NCBI GenBank assembly: GCA_007844125.1
Contig: CM017556.1
Span: forward strand, 67,694,755 to 67,758,754
DNA from: Sinonovacula constricta
Lineage: Eukaryota > Mollusca > Bivalvia > Cardiida > Solecurtidae
Length of the DNA: 64,000 bases
Reading direction: 5' to 3'
A model generated the notes under the pieces. That model was not told the origin of the DNA. It searched no databases and was given only the letters and a program-made list of their open reading frames with translations. Shown here piece after piece: positions 1 through 40,947 of the stretch. The translations under genes were made by a program, and so were the position numbers. Each line of letters starts with the position of its first letter. The stretch's first letter is position 1.

Positions 1-63
1 TTTATTGCAAACTAACTTTTCTATTTATTTATTTATTAAAAAATAAGTGATAATAAAAGGTGT

Positions 64-95
64 TGCATTTACACGCACGCACGCACACACGCACG

Positions 96-126
<31 letters not shown>

Positions 127-137
127 ACACACACACT
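64..137. repeat. (CA/GCAC)n microsatellite
   Basis: Runs of acgc and ac repeats; no coding signal around it. Confidence 0.9.
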
Positions 138-575
138 ACAGACTTGAAACGTTCTGTGTTGTTTTAGAGAAAAATACACCCGTTTGCTCAGATCCCGTAC
201 ATAATACGTAAAGGATAATACTATGTATGCATATATAAATGTATATTTATAAGTATAAAGTTGTTACGGCAAGCATATGATATTATGAGAGTTGGGGTAT
301 TATGACAGTTTTAGAAAGTTGGGGTCATCGCCTTAATGTTCTGATAAAGATTACAATTTATTCTAATCGGTCTTAACAGACGTCTTATACTTACTTCAAT
401 AATTAAACATAGGATCAGTACTAAGTCATCAAGCAATTCAGTAATAAATGTTGAAGGATCATATTTAATAATATGCAGTCTGTGTCAAGTGTCAAGCAAT
501 ATTTGAACCTGTGAATTAAAGGAAATGAATATGTTAAAAACGAGTATAAAGCTAATTGCATGCATTAGCGGTTAC

Positions 576-29463
<28,888 letters not shown>

Positions 29464-29879
29464 TTCTTACGTGAATTTATTCATTAGTAACCTCTAGACA
29501 CTTAACCACCATACTCCACATTACCCAACCTTTTGTAACAGAATGGTGAGGTAGCGATATGTACAGCAAATATGAAATACAGCGTACTGATCACGTGACC
29601 ATCAGCGTAAATGAGAAAATGACAGGGTACTGATAAATGGACCAGAGTACATGCTTGAAAATTGTTGTCATTGAAAACTGGTTATGAAAAAGAGGATGAC
29701 AGGAAGAAAGAAGTGGATGATGATGATAAACTGTTGATGCTAATTCTAAGTCTGCTGCTTATGATGATTATTATGATTATGACGCTGAGACGAATGCGAT
29801 AAAGATGAGGGCAATACCGATGAAGGTGTTGTTGTCGTTGTTGTTGATGATGATGATGATTGAGATTATTATCATTATA

Positions 29880-29881
29880 TT

Positions 29882-29927
<46 letters not shown>

Positions 29928-29940
29928 ATTATTATTATTA
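29880..29940. repeat. (ATT)n microsatellite
   Basis: ATT triplets abut the purine-rich minisatellite. Confidence 0.9.
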
Positions 29941-30735
29941 TAAGAAAGAGGAGGAAGAGAAGGAAAAGCAGGGAGATGAGGAGAAGGGCGAGGGGCAGGA
30001 GGGGTAAGAGATGGAAAAGCAGGGAGATGAGGAGAAGGGCGGGGGCATGGGGAGATAGAGAAGGAAAAGCAGGGAGATGAGGAGAAGGGCGAGGGGCAGG
30101 AGTGGGAAGAGAAGGAAAAGCAGGAAGAAAAGGAGAAGGGCGAGGGGCAGGAAGGGGAAGAGAAGGAAAAGCAGGGAGATGAGGGGAAGGGCGAGGGGCA
30201 GGAGGGAAAGAACAGGGAAAGCAGGGAGATGAGGAGAAGGGCGAGGGGCAGGAGGGGGGAGAGAAGGAAAAGCAGGGAAATGAGGGGAAGGGCGAGGGGC
30301 AGTAGGGGAAGAACAGGGAAAGCAGGGAGATGAGGAGAAGGGCGAGGGGCAGGAGGGGAAAGAGAAGGAAAATCAGGGAGATGAGGAGAAGAGCGAGGGG
30401 CAGGGGGGGGGGGAAGAGAAGGAAAATCAGGGAGATGAGGAGAAGAGCGAGGGGCAGGAGGGGAAAGAGAAGGAAAATCAGGGAGATGAGGAGAAGGGCG
30501 AGGGGCAGGAGGGGAAAGAGAAGGAAAATCAGGGAGATGAGGAGAAGAGCGAGGGGCAGGAGGGGAAAGAGAAGGAAAAGCAGGGAGATGAGGAGAAGAG
30601 CGAGGGGCAGGAGGGGAAAGAGAAGGAAAATCAGGGAGATGAGGAGAAGGGCGAGGGGCAGGAGGGGGAAGAGAAGGAAAAGCAGGGAGATGAGGAGAAG
30701 GGCGAGGGGCAGGAGGGGGAAGAGAAGGAAAAGAA

Positions 30736-30738
<3 letters not shown>
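29940..30738. repeat. 51-bp purine-rich minisatellite, about 15 units
   Basis: The unit is about gagaaggaaaagcagggaga-tgaggagaagggcgaggggc-aggaggggaaa. The plus strand is nearly all purine, with G runs including one of 10-11 at about 30401-30412. Since 51 is a multiple of three, one frame stays open as a 17-residue Arg-rich repeat, probably not a gene. The array lies about 0.5 kb upstream of the cadherin-like start codon. Confidence 0.92.
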
Positions 30739-30795
<57 letters not shown>

Positions 30796-30796
30796 A

Positions 30797-30836
<40 letters not shown>

Positions 30837-30837
30837 C
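30735..30837. repeat. (GAT)n microsatellite
   Basis: About 33 GAT triplets with one interruption, directly after the purine-rich array. Poly-His and poly-Ser ORFs here are artefacts. Confidence 0.95.
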
Positions 30838-30839
30838 GT

Positions 30840-33800
30840 CGGCGTAAACAATGAAAACAGAGGAAAGAACGAAAGAATTTACACAATACCCCAGGAACTG
30901 ATTGAACGCAATACCCATAACATGGATAAAGAAAGCTACTGTGTTTATTTAATAAGTTAAAAGACTCGAATATCCATATTTTCGGCTATTGAATCTATGA
31001 CTGACAGCCATCTCAATGCACACCACTTTGTCGTTAACAATGAATAACCTTGAGAATGTCTTGATAACGACTCGTTCTTTAGTAAAAATAAATATACCCT
31101 CATTTGTTTGATATTTAACAATTCATTCAAATTGAAAGGCAGGTAAAGTGAATAGAGGACAACACTATTGCAGTGCTACGTGCTACACTCCGTCGAACAA
31201 TGTACAGACACAGTCACAGCAGCTACAAAAGCAAACGGTGACTGAAACTCCTGCCACAGTTATATCAATCACTTAAGTTAAACAAGACATGTAAACAGTC
31301 ATTTTGCTCTGTAAACATACCTTATTGTGATAATATACATTGAAATGGTCATTTCAAGCTTCTTGACTTTTAATCAAACCTTCTACATTAAGCATTCACA
31401 TAAAGCCTGACACAAAACGGACAATAACCTCATATGTTCTTTGTTTAAGATCTATTCACCTGGGACGTTAGTAAGTAAACGAGAATTTTCTATTCAAGTC
31501 ACTTTTACTGGACCAAGTTCCGGTAGATGGACGTTTAGCCTTTTGTTACATGTTGGTAACCGTACAAAATGTATTGGACACACTATATAACTTACTATCA
31601 TAAGAACTGCGATATACAGACGTAAATAAAAATAAATGAATAACAATAATAAAATAATGACTTGTTCTAGATATGTCTGACTCTTAATGTTTTTGTTGTT
31701 GCTGCTGGTGGTGGTGTCGTCGTCGTTGCTGTTGTTAGTGATGGTGGTGTGATAAATGTGGCAATAATGGTGTCACTGCGGCTTATGATTCTAATGTTGC
31801 TTAATGGTGTTTATATCCTTGTAAATATTAAGGTAATTTTAAATCTAATTGTTTTTTCTTAACAAAACTTAATCGAGCAAAGTCAACATGTTTGTTTAAT
31901 ACAAGTCTGCCCCGCCGTGGTTAATTTTACTATGTTTATCATGGGTGGTTTTAACAGCGTATAGCATAACAATTAACATTCAATGCTAGAATTCTAGCTT
32001 TTAATGGGATGGGTGCTATGTCGTACACCCGTGTACTTATCCTTTTTTGTGTTAATGTTCTGGTATTAAACTGACAGATTTCTAGAATCTAAAAACATCG
32101 TTTAACGCACGTAATTAAACGACCACCACGGAGATTTACAACACAAACTGAGTCTTGAACCCTCGCGGAGAGGGGCTAACGGCTTTGATTACTTTAATTA
32201 TAGTTCACCGCTTACATGTAAAGCAAATAGCTCGTGTGGAAGGCAAAAACATTAGTGGTAAAGTCACTAGCTGCGTTTGAACGGTGTAAATGGTAACCCT
32301 GCGCAAACATTGTGTCAGGGTGTTGACGAGAAATCAATAGAGATTAATATTTGATTTGACTGCATTAAGCGTCGGAATGTGGACAATGTAAAGCAGGCTG
32401 CAATGGCTGCATACATTCAGTGCAGTTACTCATGCCCCAGTGAAAGTAAAATCGCTTTGATTGTATTCACAGCGCAAATCAAATTCGTCGCAAAACGACA
32501 TCAAAACACAAAGACATACAAAGTTTACTTTAACTTCGTCAAACATGTGTAATTTCATAACTGCTAATTAAGTCGCTCGTTTATTGACGTTTCCATTATT
32601 AGAGAAATTGGACGTGAAAACATTTTAAACAAAATATTTAGTTAATCATCTATAGTAACAGACCTTTATCAATATGCATTGTACATATTTTCTTATGACT
32701 GCCTAGAATCGAACTCCATATGTTAGGTTTCATGGAACACTTTGGCCAAGACATTGTGAACACTTGTGATGCAAGATGGCAATCCTTTCAATTGATTTAA
32801 CAAAAAAACAATTGTTAAAATTCTGATAGAACCTGAATACATGACGTGATTTTGTACGCTTACTCAGTAAGGCTATGAACTGTTCATGTGTATTACAAAC
32901 AAGTCGAAGACTGAAACTAAATACTGATGTAACCAGGGTGTGTTTGTGTGTTATTGTCGTATTTTGTCCGCATGTTTTATGTTGTCCGTGTACATCGTTC
33001 TACACTGTGGCGTCCTGTATATAAGTACCATTAAAGCGTCATGGTCAGAGAGTGAGATGGTTTTAAACCAGTTTGTCTGGTGTGTGAGTTGATATTACTA
33101 ACGAATATCCCGCCTCTCCATATACTACTTTCCCCTCTCCCATTCATTCTGCCAATGAACCCCTTACTGGAAGCATCATCACTGATAATTCAAAATATAC
33201 ACACTGAATCTTTTACAAGATTTATAAGCTGGACTGGTATGTTTCTTCATTTATATTTACTTGAAATAATCTATCGTAATTCGTATTAAATTTATAGGTA
33301 ATTTATCTTTTTTATTTATTTTTGTATTTAAATGTATTATCGATTGTGCGTAATTGTGCGTAATAATATAAACTCGATGTTAAATATTAGTTTTATTACT
33401 TTCAGGCAATTTTGTTCACCCTTAAAAAAAAAAATCTAAATCAACCAAGAACAATTTTGGTTTTTCACTCCTATTGTTCGAGAGGTTACCCTGATATTAT
33501 TTTGATAAGAATATACCCATAAGCGCTTAATTATTTCGTATTAGTGTCGATTTTTATATGAATTATAGCAATTTTCTTTTCATACGATACATACACGATA
33601 CATAATATATGAGTGACATTGGGGTCAGCAAACATTTGAAATTCATATAATCACTCGCTAAAATGGTGTTTATTGACTTAACCTATTCATTTTATACTTA
33701 AGACCTCAAAGAATAGACTGTTAGGGAAAGAGACTGTACTGTATTGCGCTGTATTAGTGTATGTTATGGTTCCATGCATGGTAATTTGCTTTAATAAATA

Positions 33801-34285
33801 TCATGCTAAACTGACACTAAATATAAAGACTTGCTTTATCGAAATAAGCAACTAGATCCTACTGTCAAATATATTTAAGTTTGTTTAACAATTGATATTT
33901 GTACAACAAATAAAAACCAGAACTGACACAAATTTATACCCAAACATGGACAGACATCCTTGTATATATACATCATTGTGTACTTAACAATCTTTGACCG
34001 TATTAACATACATAGCAATTTTGAACATGATTGGCGCAAACTTCTTATTATTTTATTGATAAATGGGAATATTTTATCACAAACGAGATAATAAATATGT
34101 TGAAAATATGTTGAAAGTGAATTGTTTCTATCGTGGCTTACACCAAGTCGATTGAATCGCATGCATATTAATAAAACTACACTGGCCCATTATAACTTGT
34201 TTGAAAAAAGCGCTTTAAATGACATAACAATAGGATCTTTGGAATTAACTAGCTGTGCCTTAACTAAAACGCTGTCAAAGGAAAG
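30840..34285. other. Intergenic region between the cadherin-like gene and NAAA-A
   Basis: AT-rich sequence with a GTT/GGT-rich patch at about 31690-31750. No ORF has family support. The 5' flank of the cadherin-like gene probably lies near 29.5-29.9 kb. Confidence 0.5.
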
Positions 34286-34925
34286 TACATGGTTTGCAGC
34301 AGCTCAAATGAATGGTTTGCAGCAGGTCGAAATGGTTTGCAGAAAGTCATCATGGTTTGCAGCAGGTCAACATGGTTTGCAGCAAGTCAACATGGTTTGC
34401 AGCAGGTCAACATGGTTTGCAGCAGGTCAACATGGTTTGCAGCAGGTCAACATGGTTTGCAGCAGGTCAACATGGTTTGCAGCAGGTCAACATGGTTTGC
34501 AGCAAGTCAACATGGTTTGCAGCAAGTCAACATGGTTTGCAGCAAGTCAACATGGTTTGCAGCAAGTCAACATGGTTTGCAGCAGGTCAACATGGTTTGC
34601 AGCAGGTCAACATGGTTTGCAGCAGGTCAACATGGTTTGCAGCAGGTCGAAATGGTTTGCAGAAAGTCGAAATGGTTTGCAGCAGGTCAACATGGTTTGC
34701 AGCAAGTCAACATGGTTTGCAGCAGGTCAACATGGTTTGCAGCAAGTCAACATGGTTTGCAGCAGGTCAACATGGTTTGCAGCAAGTCAACATGGTTTGC
34801 AGCAGGTCAACATGGTTTGCAGCAGGTCAACATGGTTTGCAGCAAGTCAACATGGTTTGCAGCAAGTCAACATGGTTTGCAGCAGGTCAACATGGTTTGC
34901 AGCAAGTCAACATGGTTTGCAGTCA
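34286..34925. repeat. 20-bp tandem array, about 32 units
   Basis: The unit catggtttgcagcaggtcaa alternates with catggtttgcagcaagtcaa; a few units carry gaaagtc or cgaaatgg variants. The unit has no stop in any plus frame, so three overlapping frames (up to 290 codons) stay open. Confidence 0.95.
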
Positions 34926-35959
34926 GTCAAAAAAAGAACAATAGTGTTACTTTACCATGGTCAACTTAAAAAGGCAAAAACGACACAAGTATGAAAAAGT
35001 CAAAAGATGCGTTTTATTTACACAAATACATGTCGGTCTCCGCCAGTTTGGACAAAGAATCTTAGTGAACAAAGAAGCACTTATCCGCACATATCATTGC
35101 AAACAGGTATTTCCGTTTTGAGCCACGCTGCAATAATATATATTTTAACTAAAAACTACATTACAACTTACTTTAAAGATCACGTAATGTCGTCATCGGG
35201 TCTGGCGTCGATATCTATTTTTAGAAGAGACTGCTACTGTTCAGTTTTGGAAGGAATGAACATTTGGTGATTTTTTTCGCTGTTTGTAGTCTAACAATGT
35301 AAGTAGTGTTCAAAACCGGCTTTACTTAGACTGAAGTGTGAGTTTATGCAGGAATCATGTCTTAATTCAACCAAAACAGTAGAAAACAAATTGTAACATG
35401 CATTTAATATAGGTTAACTGTCGAATGCATAAACCAGTGTCTTGTTCTTTGTCAGATTTTTCAATACACTGAAATACTTTAACCTCGTGTTTTCTTATTC
35501 TCATGAGCCAGTCGACGAAAAACGAGAATAAATTTAAATTGTTTCTTAGTTTTGTCTGGCTTTTTAATGTTGTTATTGATGAGTGACATTTTATTGATAT
35601 CTGTGGAAAACCACATAACATATTATACTATTACTAGAGCAAAATTCGGAGATGTTATGGTTCTAGAAGGGGGCTTTTGAATGAGACCGCGACGGAAAAC
35701 TTGGTTTTTGGCAATGTTGCAAACTGTATTATACGAATTTTATGGTTACATTTCATAACAGCAAAACAATAATAATTGTTATCAAATACATATAATTTAC
35801 AGAACAAATGTAAAGAAACTCGACAAGTCATAAAAAGTTTACATTTTCTCTTGTCTTATGTGTATTTTCCTTCTGTTATAACTTTCTGAAAGAAATTTAC
35901 ACACGACAAGTTGGTTGCTTTTTAACAGATTTGATCTCGTGGTGATGACAAAATAGATG
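34926..35959 (-). other. NAAA-A 3' flank / UTR
   Basis: Contains the candidate polyadenylation hexamer at 35590. Otherwise nothing recognised. Confidence 0.45.
35590..35595 (-). terminator. Possible polyadenylation signal of NAAA-A
   Basis: AATAAA on the minus strand about 365 nt after the stop codon; the first canonical hexamer I see downstream. Confidence 0.35.
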
Positions 35960-36035
35960 TCAGTCTTGCCCCCATACCCATGTCTGCATGATGTCCGGTT
36001 GTCCCGCAGACATGATGACGGTGTACGTGGTGTGA
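35960..36035 (-). CDS. NAAA: NAAA-A exon 10 (C-terminus and stop)
   Basis: A 76-nt coding part, acceptor ggcag|TCACA. It encodes TTYTVIMSAGQPDIMQTWVW and then GQD before TGA at 35962-35960. It matches the YTTVMSAG C-terminal block of NAAA. Confidence 0.88.
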
Positions 36036-39000
36036 CTGCCAATACACAAGGAGAGAATCAATTCTTAGAAACAGATATAATAGATCGTATCTATTTAAGT
36101 TGCAATACCTTTTACAATGTCACACATTGCTATTTTATTACCGAGCTGTTAAAGTAGTTTATAGCAATTTCTCTCACGGGGTTCTAGTTAGAGAGTTCAC
36201 CTGCTGTGCTCTACTTTTACTCAGATGTTCTACTAGATCGTTAATTTAGGTAGCTGTAAGTCTTGAAAATTACCATACATGTATTTTAGATTGGTATCTC
36301 AGTCTTGACTTAAAGTTAAATATTTATCTTTAGCAAGAATGGAGAACCGAGACGTGTGAAGTGTGTCTAACAACATTATACATTCAGATATATATCTTTA
36401 CAAACCCCGGTATTCGAAAAGAATATAATATTTTCTTTCACTTGCATAAACACGGTAAACGAACAAGACGGCCTTATCGATGTCATCAAAGCTCTGAAGA
36501 GAATTGTACTTAAGGACAATCCTTTCAGAATAATTGAAACATATATTTTACACTTTCAGGAATTGATTTGCCATGGCGAGAACATGCTGCCCATTTTATC
36601 CCCTCGTTTTCTACAATGATTAGTGTATTTATTGTTGTATCCAAATAACTCAAGTATTACAATTTCTGCTAATAAATTTTATAAAAAATTGTTGCCATGA
36701 CAGGTTTTAAAGTACCCTTTATCTTCTAATATTATGCCATTTTGATATGATTGTTAGAGTTTGCATTTGAAACATTTACAAATCTTTGCCACGGTTTGTT
36801 CCCCCCCCCCCCCCCCCGTCCCCCCCCTCCCCAAAACAGAATCTACTTTAGCTGAACATTTAGTCAGGCAAGAATTATATTGAAATTATTTGTAAAGTTT
36901 TCATTAAACTTATTTGACGTTATTGGTATTTTTTAAACTCGTTGAAAGCAGATTATGTAAATGACGTTGGAATTTGAAACTGTGTCACCTACCTGTTTAG
37001 GACTGGATGTGTCGTCATCACAGTGTAGAGGGCGGACGTGGAGATGTTGGTCCGTCCCATCTTATTCATAGCCTTAATAGCAGGGTCACTGAAACAAATA
37101 CCGGACTAAGCATAAATAAAACATCAACCAAGACTAATATCGATTCCATGTTACATGAACAAATACTTATAGTTCAAAAGAATAGTTGTGTATCCAGAAC
37201 AATAGTCATGAAAGGCTGCGAATGTTAAACATAATGTGTGGAGACTTGACAAAGTCTAGTTTCTTAAGTTGTGCTTGCGACATCGTCCATAATTATGAGA
37301 AAACTGGATTTTGGAAGCACACAGGATTGACCCTGCATGACCTTGATTACTCGCGGTTAGTTAACCATGCCTTGGAAGAGGTAGTGCGTGTACAGAACAA
37401 ATATGTATGTCTAAGAAGACTAGACGCGTCAGTTACGTCCGGGCATGTTTCAACTGTTAACATCAATATTGTTCTCTGTTTAATTCGGAAGTTCAGTATA
37501 TTATACAACTCATATATAAATGAAATGCAGATTTATAAATGAACAATGCCCCGGACGAACATGATTCAATGATTAGAGGAAGTGGTCGAAATAGGGAGAG
37601 AATTTCACCGACCATGCATTATCTGCAAGGTCGAGATATTTGCGAATTTGTTAATTTCAAACTCACTTTATTGTGGCCGAATGCGGTACCATGTACGAGC
37701 ATTTATTTTAGACCTAACGTAAGTTAAAATGAAAAAGCATATAGAACGTATTAAATGTTTACTAAACTAGTGTCTATAATTGGACTTAGTTACTCTGATG
37801 TAACTTTTTCCCCAAACTATACTCTATATTTTAGAAGAGGCTTTTTATTTACAGCTGAAGAATAGCCTGCCTGGTTTTCGATTTCGAATGCGTTGAACAT
37901 TTTATTCGCTACGGAATAGTTTTACCATGGTTTGAACACCTGTAATCGCTCACAGGGTCAAATTGACACCGCCCAAACTTTACCAACAACTTTTGGTAGT
38001 GGAATAGACAGTGAAGAACATTATACTTTTTAGTTTGCAATGAGCAACAGGACAAAATGTGTGCAGATTTAGACCTTACAATATTTAACTCAATGTATAC
38101 TTAGTAACTATATACACAAGAAGATGACGAGCATTTGGACAAGACAGTACCATGGCCATTTTAAATGGTTTGTTATGTCATATCTTTGCATCAAAGATTT
38201 GACTTTCAGCACGTCCATTTAAATTTCTTCTTTTATGTCACAATGGCCCTTGATTAGGACAACAAGTGCAATAGGCGGTTTTGAACACTAGCAAGGATAC
38301 ATGTGGTCGGATGCTGATGGGCAAGGCGTTCCTTCGTTAGTTGACCACCATCAGCTACGCGTAAAAAGCCACAATGCTGTTTCAATAAATTGATTCTTAT
38401 GTCGTTATGCTAAAGTTCTCGATGGCGAGAGATTCGATCCGACAGAAGTCTGTAGGAATGTTAGAGAGCCAATCCCAGTTGATTTGTCATATTCATTTTA
38501 AGTGTATCCTATTTCTTACCGTCGGTTGTCGGTCGGCGGTGGGGTTGTCCAGTGGTCGTAGTTTGTCTCCACAAGATACCACCTGAAAGTAAAAACCACT
38601 CGATGTATATCAAGGATATATGAACATGCACCTTCCACATCCTTAGTGACTGTTTCCACCTGCTAACTAGCTACCTTTCAATCGAGCAGCTTAATGGCTG
38701 CATCCAGGATGTCAACGTTTTTCACCAAAATAAAAATATTTTAGATACTGTCCATGCGCATGTGTATATTCAGTTATATGCTACTTTTCAATTGAATGTG
38801 TAGAACTGTTAATTGTAGTGTCCGTAACGAGGTAGGTAAATAAGAAAAGGTCCTATCAAAATTTCCACAGATATTTAAATTTTATCTACCAGAAGACAAA
38901 GGCAAACAAAGTAAATGTAAATGTGACAAAAACACAGGGACGAGACATAACACACATAAAGAAAAACCATCAGTTACCGCCTTGAAACAGAACGGTATGC

Positions 39001-40863
39001 ATTCACGCTAGAATTTTCCTTAAAATTTTCATTCGCTTGTGGGCATTTGCAAAATGGCACATGATTTTTATTGGCTAATGCAGCTGTTCGGAAAGGTCTT
39101 TAAGAAGTGCCACTGGCATAAATTTTTAAGTTACTTTACAGTACTACATTGTATTTACGTATAATAAATAAATAAAAACAAAACATAACCTAAGTCATGA
39201 TTGTAAAACCAGCCCACTTTAGGCATTCTTAATAGTTTATCTCCAAGAAATGGCAAAGATGCTGTTAAGAATGGTAAGTGAAAATACGCATGATACTATT
39301 TAGGATATAAAACGTAAAGTTGTTTACCGTCGTATGGAAATTCATATAAAATAATCAGTATGATTAAATGGATATACGTCGCTCTCAGTTTAACGCTCAT
39401 CCTGATTCTACTCGCATTAAAATTATACTCTCGGTCCAAAACCTTTTTAATATGTCTGTTTATTTTATTGTTTCATTATTTAATAAGTACTCTTATGAAA
39501 CCGTTTAGCACGCACCTGCCAGAGGCGGGTTCAAGCCTCCAGATGTCATCTGCAGCCAGGCGACCCTTGGTGATGACAACGCCCTCACCCGGATTGACGC
39601 CCCCGAGGATGAAGTAGACCGGTGCTGCCGTCGAAGTGTTGGCTAACCTGTCCACGGCCGCCTCAAACGTATCATCGTAGGCTATTGCCTGGAGATGTCA
39701 GAAACACGGAAACATAACTCATGTATAAATATACTAAAAAATAAAACAATAGTATAATCCTTCAAAAGACATGATAACCTAAACAATTGTAGTGATAGTA
39801 AGTTGAAGACGTCCAGTTTCCAAAAGTTAAGTCTCTTTAGAAAGATATTCATTTCACCAACTCTACAACTACGCTGAGCATTATGCCTCATGTCGGACTT
39901 AAAACATATTTCAATTATAACGGATGAGAAAACATAATTTATAACATTAGTTAGACCTTTGTCACTGTTCCTTTATATTTGTACATAGTTCACATCTTGT
40001 TTATTTTGGTGTATCTGAGTTCGGATCAGTTTCGTATTCATATTTGGTTATCTTCGAGGTATTTCGTTTCAAATAGTAAACATTCGAGGCCGGTCGTTAG
40101 GATGAGGAAATCCGCTAAGTTGGAAGTCATGGGAAGGGGGTACTACAACAGTGTTGTGTCAGTCGAATGTTGTGACAATAATTAGTTCAATATGACAGGA
40201 CAGCATTGACGGGAAGCAATTTGTTTTGCTTACTGGTTGGATAAGTTATGTATAGATTTATGGAGTTAACTTTTGCATTTTCCTATAAGTCGTCCAGCCT
40301 ACTTCTTACATTGAATGACACACCAAAAATAAAATGCAATCCATTAGCTGTATATAAAACTAAACAACCACGCATATAAATAAAACGAATTGATAACACG
40401 TGTTTTATTCCCACACGAAATTACGTCGAACAGTTGTTGATTAGAACTACATGTAGATCTAGCTTAAACGAATTGCCTTTGGAGGTGAAGGAAGCGATCC
40501 GTATACAAACAACAGAACAACACAACATAAATTTGTTTTGATCTGTTCAAAGCGCATCGTCTGAAAACAAATTAAAACAAATACATATCGTACTTAAACA
40601 TTTTCGAGTCGATTCTAATTTCATTCTGACTTTCATCAAACAAAAATAATAACCGAAATTTCAACGCCTGAATGCATCCCAATTTAGATGGCTATAGTAC
40701 AACATGGCGCCATCCATAGCGATTGGAACGACTGCATATAGATGCCGTGCTTCCATGATTGGGGTGATTGCTTAGAAAGTCTGCATATTTATAGAGAAGC
40801 ATTTAGGCTCAATCTGTTCGCGCCATTTAAGACCGCGCATGTTAAACCTTTAGTGATACATAC

Positions 40864-40947
<84 letters not shown>

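Noticed and set aside
29777..30886. Long minus ORFs (369 and 322 codons) with poly-His, poly-Ser and Pro/Leu repeats
   Set aside because: They are readings of (GAT)n, the purine-rich minisatellite and (ATT)n.
34122..34994. 290-, 226- and 210-codon plus-strand ORFs as repeat-protein genes
   Set aside because: They exist only because the 20-bp unit lacks stops in every frame; no splice sites, signal peptide or non-repeat domain.
37186..37542. 118-codon plus ORF in NAAA-A intron 8
   Set aside because: No family resemblance, opposite to the gene, no support beyond length.
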